From positions 1 to 64,000 of the forward strand of contig CALWQV010000004.1 of assembly GCA_944383785.1 (NCBI GenBank): a stretch of 64,000 bases of DNA, read 5' to 3'. Positions 59,506-64,000 of the stretch are shown here, piece after piece. Every line of letters begins with the position of its first letter. The first letter of the stretch is position 1. The DNA is from an uncultured Enterocloster sp. Lineage in GTDB: Bacteria; Bacillota; Clostridia; Lachnospirales; Lachnospiraceae. The translations under genes were made by a program, and so were the position numbers. The notes beneath the pieces were generated by a model. The model was not told where the DNA came from and made no database searches. It saw nothing but the letters and a program-made list of their open reading frames with translations.

Positions 59506-61253
59506 CGCAGCAGCCGGAAGGTTTCATAGAGATCCAGGCTGCCGTACCCCCACTCCCGGTTGGGATAGGAGAGGGATGGGCTGCGCCTGGCCCCCCGGAT
59601 CAGGTAGGAGCGGAGGGAAGCCTGGCTGATATTTACGTCATTTCCCTCCACCATGCCCCAGCTTAAAAGGCTGGCGGCCGCCCCGGCGGCATGGGCGGCT
59701 GCCACGGAGGTTCCGCTGCGCCTGGTCATGGGATAGGAAGCTGCGCCTCCGGCGGCCGCGGCTGGGGCGGGACCGTATACGTTTACGCCGGGGGCGGTTA
59801 GATCCGGCTTGATCTGGCCGTTTAAGGCGTAGCCGCGGCTGGAATGGATGGCAATGCTGTCGTTTGTATGGTTGTAGGCGCCGATGGTCAGAGGGGCGGC
59901 GGAATTGGCAGGGATGGTGATGGTGGACCAGGGATCCGGCTTCAGAAAGCGGGTTTCCGGCGAGATGAAGCCTTCCGCCGGCAGCCACATGTTATATTCC
60001 CCCGGAAATCTTGGGTTGGCATATACCCGAATCCGCCAGATGCCCTCCGCCGGCTTTTGAAAACGGATGAAGAACAGCTGGCGGCCGGAGTTGGGCTCCA
60101 CCGGTATCTCGTATACGGTGATCTGTGTCTCCACCAGGGAAAAGGAGAGCTGCACCTGGCCCTTTGTGGCGGGGGAGGGACCGCCTGCCCTCTCGCCTCC
60201 CGGGGAGATAAAGCTGATGGAGTAGGAGGCGGTGCCGGCACTCCACATTTCCATGGAGAAGCCGGAAGCGGACTCCTGGGGACCTACGTAAAGCTCCACA
60301 TCCTCGTAGCCATCACCATCGCCTCCTCGGTAGTGGTGGCCCAGGCCGGTTTCATTTCCCGCCGCGGCTACGGAGATGATGCCGGGAAAACGGATGAGGC
60401 TCTGGAGGGTGGAGCTTAAGGGAGAGCGCCCCTCATGGCTTCCGGAATTGGTCCCCAGCCCCAGAAGGATCACCAGAGGCATTCCAAAACGGAGAGAGGT
60501 TACGTAGAGATATTTAATGGCCATCATAATGTCGTTTTCCTGGTAGGCGGGCGCTTCCGGGCGGATCAGGTAAAACTGGCGCAGATAGTCCTTGGCGGGC
60601 TTCAGCTTGACCGCCGCAAGACGGCAGTTGGGAGCCGCTCCGTTGAAATCTCCATCCGGTGAAAATCCCCCGGCGGCGATGCCGGCCAGGAAGGTGCCGT
60701 GGCCCTCCGTATCCCGGGAGGGCACCAGGGCATATGGGTCTTCGGAGGCCAGGGCCCGGTTAATCTCTTCTTCCGTAAACTGTGTGCCGTAGGAAGCGCC
60801 GCTGTTGGGGAAATCGTCCGGCACCCCAGGGGGGATGGCACTTAAATCCTCCGGCAGAGTCTGGTCCCAGAGACACAGGAGGCGGGTGGTACCGTCTGGG
60901 TTGCGAAAAAGGGGATTGGTGTAATCCAGCCCCGTATCCGCCAGGCCGATGATAGTCCCTCGGCCCCCGTTTGCCAGGGCCGGGGTATTGAGGACCTGCT
61001 GGATTCCCGAGGCCTCCATGCTGGAGGTGTCAAGGAGGGTGAACAGGCTGGGGATGCTGTAGTAGGAATATTTCTCAAAGGACAGGGGGAGACTGCTCTC
61101 TAAGGGCACATGGACCACCGCGTAGTAGGAGGAAGCGTATTCCAGGCAAATGGTTCCTAGAAGACTGTTCGGCAGAGGCTGGCTCTGATTGGTATAGTAG
61201 TAGAGAAAATCGGCGTACTGCTGGGAAGCTGGATTAAAGGGACAGGAAGACAC
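59502..61253 (-). CDS. S8 subtilase, Csp germination protease-like
   Basis: The 583-residue protein is a subtilisin-like serine protease with an intact triad: Asp in GLADTGLDYT, His in DTEGHGTFLAGIAAGG and Ser in RRSGTSVAAAHAAGAA. A beta-rich insertion (about residues 300-460) before the serine matches the jelly-roll of clostridial Csp proteases, which activate the cortex lytic enzyme SleC during germination. There is no signal peptide. I chose GTG 61253 because GGAG lies 8 bases upstream; the frame is open to 61481. Its stop overlaps the ClpX-like stop by 4 bases (TTAG). All catalytic residues being present separates it from pseudoprotease members such as CspA and CspC. Confidence 0.85.
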   Translation of the reverse strand: MSSCPFNPASQQYADFLYYYTNQSQPLPNSLLGTICLEYASSYYAVVHVPLESSLPLSFEKYSYYSIPSLFTLLDTSSMEASGIQQVLNTPALANGGRGTIIGLADTGLDYTNPLFRNPDGTTRLLCLWDQTLPEDLSAIPPGVPDDFPNSGASYGTQFTEEEINRALASEDPYALVPSRDTEGHGTFLAGIAAGGFSPDGDFNGAAPNCRLAAVKLKPAKDYLRQFYLIRPEAPAYQENDIMMAIKYLYVTSLRFGMPLVILLGLGTNSGSHEGRSPLSSTLQSLIRFPGIISVAAAGNETGLGHHYRGGDGDGYEDVELYVGPQESASGFSMEMWSAGTASYSISFISPGGERAGGPSPATKGQVQLSFSLVETQITVYEIPVEPNSGRQLFFIRFQKPAEGIWRIRVYANPRFPGEYNMWLPAEGFISPETRFLKPDPWSTITIPANSAAPLTIGAYNHTNDSIAIHSSRGYALNGQIKPDLTAPGVNVYGPAPAAAAGGAASYPMTRRSGTSVAAAHAAGAAASLLSWGMVEGNDVNISQASLRSYLIRGARRSPSLSYPNREWGYGSLDLYETFRLLR

Positions 61254-61343
61254 GGCGTTTACTCCAAAGGATTTTTCTATCCCAATATATGCGAAAAGAC
61301 AAAAGGACATACGTGAAAAAGCATCGGAAAGGAAGGTGGCTAT

Positions 61344-61826
61344 ATGACATATTTTTGGATCGCGACAGCTCTTGGAGGGCTGGATCAGATGGTAAAGCAG
61401 AACATAGAGGAACAGGAGGCGGGAGAGCTGCCCCGGGATCTTCCCTGCGCGAAGGGATGGATCCGCCTGCACAAAAGCCACAACTCCGGCTTCCCCTTCG
61501 GCGTTTTAAAGGATAAGCCCCAGCTGGTGCGCAATATTCCGCTGATGATGACCTCCGCCCTGGCAGGAGCCCTGGGAGCCCTTTGCGGGCGCAGGGACGG
61601 AGCGGTGGGAATTCTGGAGCGGCTGGGACTGAGCCTTGCTCTGGGGGGAGCCGTCAGCAACACCTGGGACCGGATGGTCCGGGGATATGTGGTGGACTAT
61701 TTTTCCATTCAGTGGAAGGGATTAAAAAAGGTGATTTTTAATCTGGGAGATCTTTTTATCTTTCTGGGGGCGGCGGCGTTTCTGCTTTCTCAGGGCTTAA
61801 AAAGCCTTAAGGAGAGACGGCCTTAG
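61344..61826 (+). CDS. lspA: Lipoprotein signal peptidase II
   Basis: The 160-residue membrane protein has the LspA motifs LDQMVKQNI, HNSGFPFG, GGAVSNTWDRMVRGYVVDYF and KKVIFNLGDLFIFLG, with both catalytic aspartates (in VVD and LGD). Length and four-helix layout are normal, although the first helix is short and the N-terminal segment between helices is somewhat divergent. GGAAGGTGG precedes the ATG. It would cleave prolipoprotein signal peptides. The stop overlaps the convergent TIGR04086 gene by 4 bases. Confidence 0.9.
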   Translation: MTYFWIATALGGLDQMVKQNIEEQEAGELPRDLPCAKGWIRLHKSHNSGFPFGVLKDKPQLVRNIPLMMTSALAGALGALCGRRDGAVGILERLGLSLALGGAVSNTWDRMVRGYVVDYFSIQWKGLKKVIFNLGDLFIFLGAAAFLLSQGLKSLKERRP

Positions 61827-62182
61827 CTGAGGACTGCGCCGAAAGTCCCGCCCAGGATGCACAGCCCCAGCACATAGGAGCTTCGCTTCAGATCCAGAGG
61901 GACGCCCTGGTTTAAAAGCCGGGAGACGGCAAAGAGCACCAGAAAATAAAGGAGCCCCGAGAGAAAGCCCCAGAAAAACCGGCGTTTTCCCATGGATTTG
62001 CCGGCGGCCAGTCCTCCTCCGGCGCAGGCGGCGAAGTAGACGGCAAAGATCAGGAGATTGACGATTCCTTCCTCCAGCCGCAGCCGGTACAGGGCGAAGG
62101 CCAAAAGAGCTAGCAGCAGGGCGGACAGCGTGTAAGACAAAAGCAGGGAGCGGATCATAGGTTTGACAGCGCGAAGTGTCAT
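61823..62182 (-). CDS. TIGR04086 family membrane protein
   Basis: The 119-residue protein has four predicted membrane helices (LLLSYTLSALLLALLAFALY, NLLIFAVYFAACAGGGLAAG, FFWGFLSGLLYFLVLFAVS, YVLGLCILGGTFGAVL). The GGGLAAGKSMGKR loop is typical of the TIGR04086 family, which in Clostridia commonly lies near the SCIFF genes. AGAAGGA precedes the ATG at 62182. It is divergent from scfA and shares its upstream region. Function unknown. Confidence 0.75.
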   Translation of the reverse strand: MTLRAVKPMIRSLLLSYTLSALLLALLAFALYRLRLEEGIVNLLIFAVYFAACAGGGLAAGKSMGKRRFFWGFLSGLLYFLVLFAVSRLLNQGVPLDLKRSSYVLGLCILGGTFGAVLS

Positions 62183-62266
62183 AAAAGATTCCTTCTTAAT
62201 TGTTTTGGTTGATGCAATATATTCGGGACAAGGGGAGGTTATGCGGGAAAAGCCCGCATTTTCTCG

Positions 62267-62295
62267 TTGCGTCCCCGCATTTGCTGTGTTATAAT
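62267..62295 (+). promoter_or_regulatory. Promoter of scfA
   Basis: TTGCGT (62267-62272), 17-bp spacer, extended -10 TGTTATAAT with TATAAT at 62290-62295. A hairpin ATGCGGG AAAAG CCCGCAT (62241-62259) sits just upstream and may separate divergent transcription. Confidence 0.7.
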
Positions 62296-62419
62296 TCATT
62301 GTAACAGTTCAGGACGGCGAGAAAACAGGGACAAAAGCAGGCGTTAAGCTGGCTTATAAGTATGCTTTTCAGCTGTCCCCAACAGTTACTATCTATCATA
62401 AAAAGAGGAGGTGCCGCGT

Positions 62420-62566
62420 ATGAAGCGTGTAAAGACTTTAAATGCCAATACCTTAAAGGATACCATGAAGAAGGGCGGCTGCGGTGAGTGCCAGACTTCC
62501 TGCCAGTCCGCATGCAAGACGTCCTGCACCGTAGGCAATCAGTCCTGCGAGAACCCCAACCGCTAA
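62420..62566 (+). CDS. scfA: SCIFF ribosomal peptide precursor
   Basis: The 48-residue peptide begins MKRVKTLNANTLKDTMKKGG and ends with a core containing six cysteines at positions 21, 24, 28, 32, 36 and 43, the six-cysteines-in-forty-five-residues signature of SCIFF. GAGGAGGTG lies 8 bases before the ATG. SCIFF peptides are modified by the radical SAM maturase encoded next, which forms Cys-to-Thr thioether crosslinks (sactipeptide/ranthipeptide class). Threonines at 26, 34 and 37 lie among the cysteines. The peptide is nearly universal in Clostridia; proposed roles include redox or quorum-type signalling. Confidence 0.96.
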   Translation: MKRVKTLNANTLKDTMKKGGCGECQTSCQSACKTSCTVGNQSCENPNR

Positions 62567-62595
62567 TCGGAAGCGAAAAGCGTATGCAGTAAGAG

Positions 62596-62626
62596 CCCCT
62601 AGGTCCGGTGGATTGTAGGGGTTTTT
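62596..62626 (+). terminator. Intergenic hairpin terminator between scfA and scfB
   Basis: CCCCTA (62596-62601) pairs with TAGGGG (62616-62621), extended by G-U and A-U pairs, followed by TTTTT. It lies between precursor and maturase genes and would let only a fraction of transcripts reach scfB, favouring an excess of peptide over enzyme. Confidence 0.75.
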
Positions 62627-62681
62627 CCATGTATGGCGGGCTGATGTCCGCTTGTATAGAAAAGAAAGAGAGAGTGTACCA

Positions 62682-64000
62682 GTGATTCATCAGTATCAAA
62701 ATAACGGCTACAACATTGTGATGGATGTTAACAGCGGTTCCGTTCATGTGGTGGAGCCGGTGGTCTACGACGCCATCGCCCTCTTGGCCGAAGAGATGCC
62801 GGAGCTTGAAAAGCCGGAGAAACTTTCCGGGGAGGCGAAGGAGCGGGTAAGCCGCGCTTTAAAGGAGCGCTACGGCGCCAATGAGATCGCGGAGGCCCTA
62901 GAGGACGTCCAGGAGCTGATCGACTTGGAGCAGCTGTTTACCCGGGATATTTACAAAGATTTTGTTATGGATTTTAAGAAGCGAAAAACCGTGGTCAAGG
63001 CCCTGTGCCTGCACATCGCCCATGACTGCAACTTAGCCTGCCGCTACTGCTTCGCGGAGGAAGGGGAGTACCACGGCCGCCGTGCCCTTATGAGCTATGA
63101 GGTGGGAAAGAAGGCTCTGGATTTCCTCATCGCCAATTCCGGAAACCGCCGCAACCTGGAGGTGGATTTCTTTGGCGGCGAGCCCCTTTTAAACTGGGAT
63201 GTAGTGAAGCGTCTGGTGGAGTACGGACGTTCCCAAGAGGAGGTCTACAACAAGAAGTTCCGTTTCACCCTGACCACCAACGGCGTTCTGTTAAACGACG
63301 AGGTGATGGAGTTCTGCAATCGGGAGATGGGAAATGTAGTGCTGAGTCTGGACGGCCGCAAGGAGATTAACGACAAGATGCGTCCCTTTAGGGGCGGCCA
63401 GGGAAGCTACGACCTGATTGTGCCCAAGTTCCAGAAATTTGCCGAGAGCAGAGATCAGAACAACTACTATGTCCGGGGCACATTTACCCGGGAAAACCTG
63501 GATTTCTCCAAAGATGTGCTTCACTACGCGGATCTGGGCTTTAAGCAGATGTCCATGGAGCCGGTGGTGGCGGACCCGTCGGAGCCATACGCCATCCGTG
63601 AAGAGGACATTCCCCGGATTCTTGAGGAATACGATAAGCTGGCGGTGGAATATATCAAGCGCAAGAAGGAAGGCAGAGGCTTTAATTTCTTCCATTTTAT
63701 GATCGACCTAAATGCCGGCCCCTGCGTGGCAAAGCGCCTGGCCGGCTGCGGCTCCGGCACCGAGTATCTGGCGGTGACCCCCTGGGGCGACCTTTATCCC
63801 TGTCACCAGTTTGTGGGGAACGAGCAGTTCCTTCTGGGAAATGTGGACACCGGCATTGTGAATACCCAGGTGCGGGACGAGTTTAAAATGTGCAATGTCT
63901 ACGCCAAGGAGAAATGCAAGGACTGCTTCGCACGCTTCTACTGCAGCGGCGGCTGCGCGGCCAACGCCTGGAATTTCAGTAACTCCATCACCGGCGCATA
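62682..64000 (+). CDS. scfB: SCIFF radical SAM maturase (3' end outside window)
   Basis: The frame runs from a GTG at 62682 past the window edge (439 codons visible). A RiPP-recognition-like N-terminal region (residues 1-100, VMDVNSGSVHVVEP) precedes the radical SAM core with the CxxxCxxC site in HDCNLACRYCFAEEGEYHG, then VDFFGGEPLLNW and VVLSLDGRKEINDKMRP. The SPASM region starts at GPCVAKRLAGCGSG and has LYPCHQF and CKDCFARFYCSGGCAANAWN, binding auxiliary iron-sulfur clusters. The enzyme forms thioether bonds in the ScfA peptide. The purine-rich AAAGAGAGAG upstream is a modest ribosome binding site. Confidence 0.95.
   Translation, partial: MIHQYQNNGYNIVMDVNSGSVHVVEPVVYDAIALLAEEMPELEKPEKLSGEAKERVSRALKERYGANEIAEALEDVQELIDLEQLFTRDIYKDFVMDFKKRKTVVKALCLHIAHDCNLACRYCFAEEGEYHGRRALMSYEVGKKALDFLIANSGNRRNLEVDFFGGEPLLNWDVVKRLVEYGRSQEEVYNKKFRFTLTTNGVLLNDEVMEFCNREMGNVVLSLDGRKEINDKMRPFRGGQGSYDLIVPKFQKFAESRDQNNYYVRGTFTRENLDFSKDVLHYADLGFKQMSMEPVVADPSEPYAIREEDIPRILEEYDKLAVEYIKRKKEGRGFNFFHFMIDLNAGPCVAKRLAGCGSGTEYLAVTPWGDLYPCHQFVGNEQFLLGNVDTGIVNTQVRDEFKMCNVYAKEKCKDCFARFYCSGGCAANAWNFSNSITGA

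Noticed and set aside
62241..62280. Riboswitch-like fold from three ATGCGGG/CCCGCAT strings before scfA
   Set aside because: They lie upstream of the extended -10 promoter, so they are probably not transcribed with scfA; no known riboswitch consensus is visible.

Overview
The window looks like a chromosomal segment of a Lachnospiraceae-type member of the class Clostridia. The support is a SCIFF ribosomal peptide with its radical SAM maturase at the right end, a Spo0A-type DNA-binding domain, a Csp-like germination subtilase, YfhO/CsbB-type envelope glycosylation genes, GGAGG-type ribosome binding sites, and a mix of GC-rich housekeeping-like genes and AT-rich accessory genes. No rRNA or tRNA gene was recognised.

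Three surface-polysaccharide loci alternate with stretches of defence, toxin-antitoxin and decayed genes. Left flank (1-5040): a decayed IS630-type transposase, an AlbA_2-family ATP-binding protein that has lost most of its AlbA_2 domain, an AIPR-type abortive infection protein and a DUF4143 ATPase. Locus I (5191-16213): galactofuranose-type polymer genes, namely a frameshifted glycosyltransferase, two GlfT2-like galactofuranosyltransferases, an ABC exporter pair, a YfhO membrane protein, a GtrB/CsbB-like transferase and UDP-galactopyranose mutase. Genes 9696-15106 are clearly more AT-rich than their neighbours. Next (16214-21748) come a 12-bp minisatellite, a decayed methyltransferase, a VapC remnant, an AAA/PDDEXK protein, an orphan Spo0A_C-domain protein behind a 28-residue ORF, and a second DUF4143 ATPase.

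Locus II (21984-34359) suggests a polyol-phosphate (teichoic-acid-like) polymer: a TarI/IspD-like cytidylyltransferase, an SDR enzyme, a second ABC exporter, three glycerophosphotransferase-family proteins, an acyltransferase, and a second GtrB-like/YfhO pair whose junction carries a G9 tract. A second accessory block (34513-45205) holds a broken AAA/DUF4276 pair, an HNH nuclease plus ATPase plus HicB-like operon (Septu-like), a K+ channel, small regulatory genes, a cell-wall-binding repeat protein and an AbiE-like pair with a palindromic operator candidate.

Locus III (45265-57981) has an acetolactate-synthase-like TPP enzyme, two NAD-dependent epimerases, a zinc-binding C-methyltransferase family member, three glycosyltransferases, a polyprenyl-phosphate sugar-1-phosphate transferase and an LCP-family attachment enzyme. 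This suggests a polymer with a branched sugar that is primed on undecaprenyl phosphate and ligated to the wall. The right end (58141-64000) carries a divergent ClpX, a Csp-like subtilase, LspA, a TIGR04086 membrane protein and scfA-scfB.

The most interesting signals are: two look-alike leader hairpins with a shared UGUCCCCA loop ahead of loci I and II; the HNH/ATPase/HicB-like operon whose ATPase has altered Walker A and switch residues; the G9 tract between two co-acting glycosylation genes; the AbiE-like promoter/operator palindrome; the Spo0A_C protein with its overlapping mini-ORF; and the ClpX paralogue without an RKH loop.
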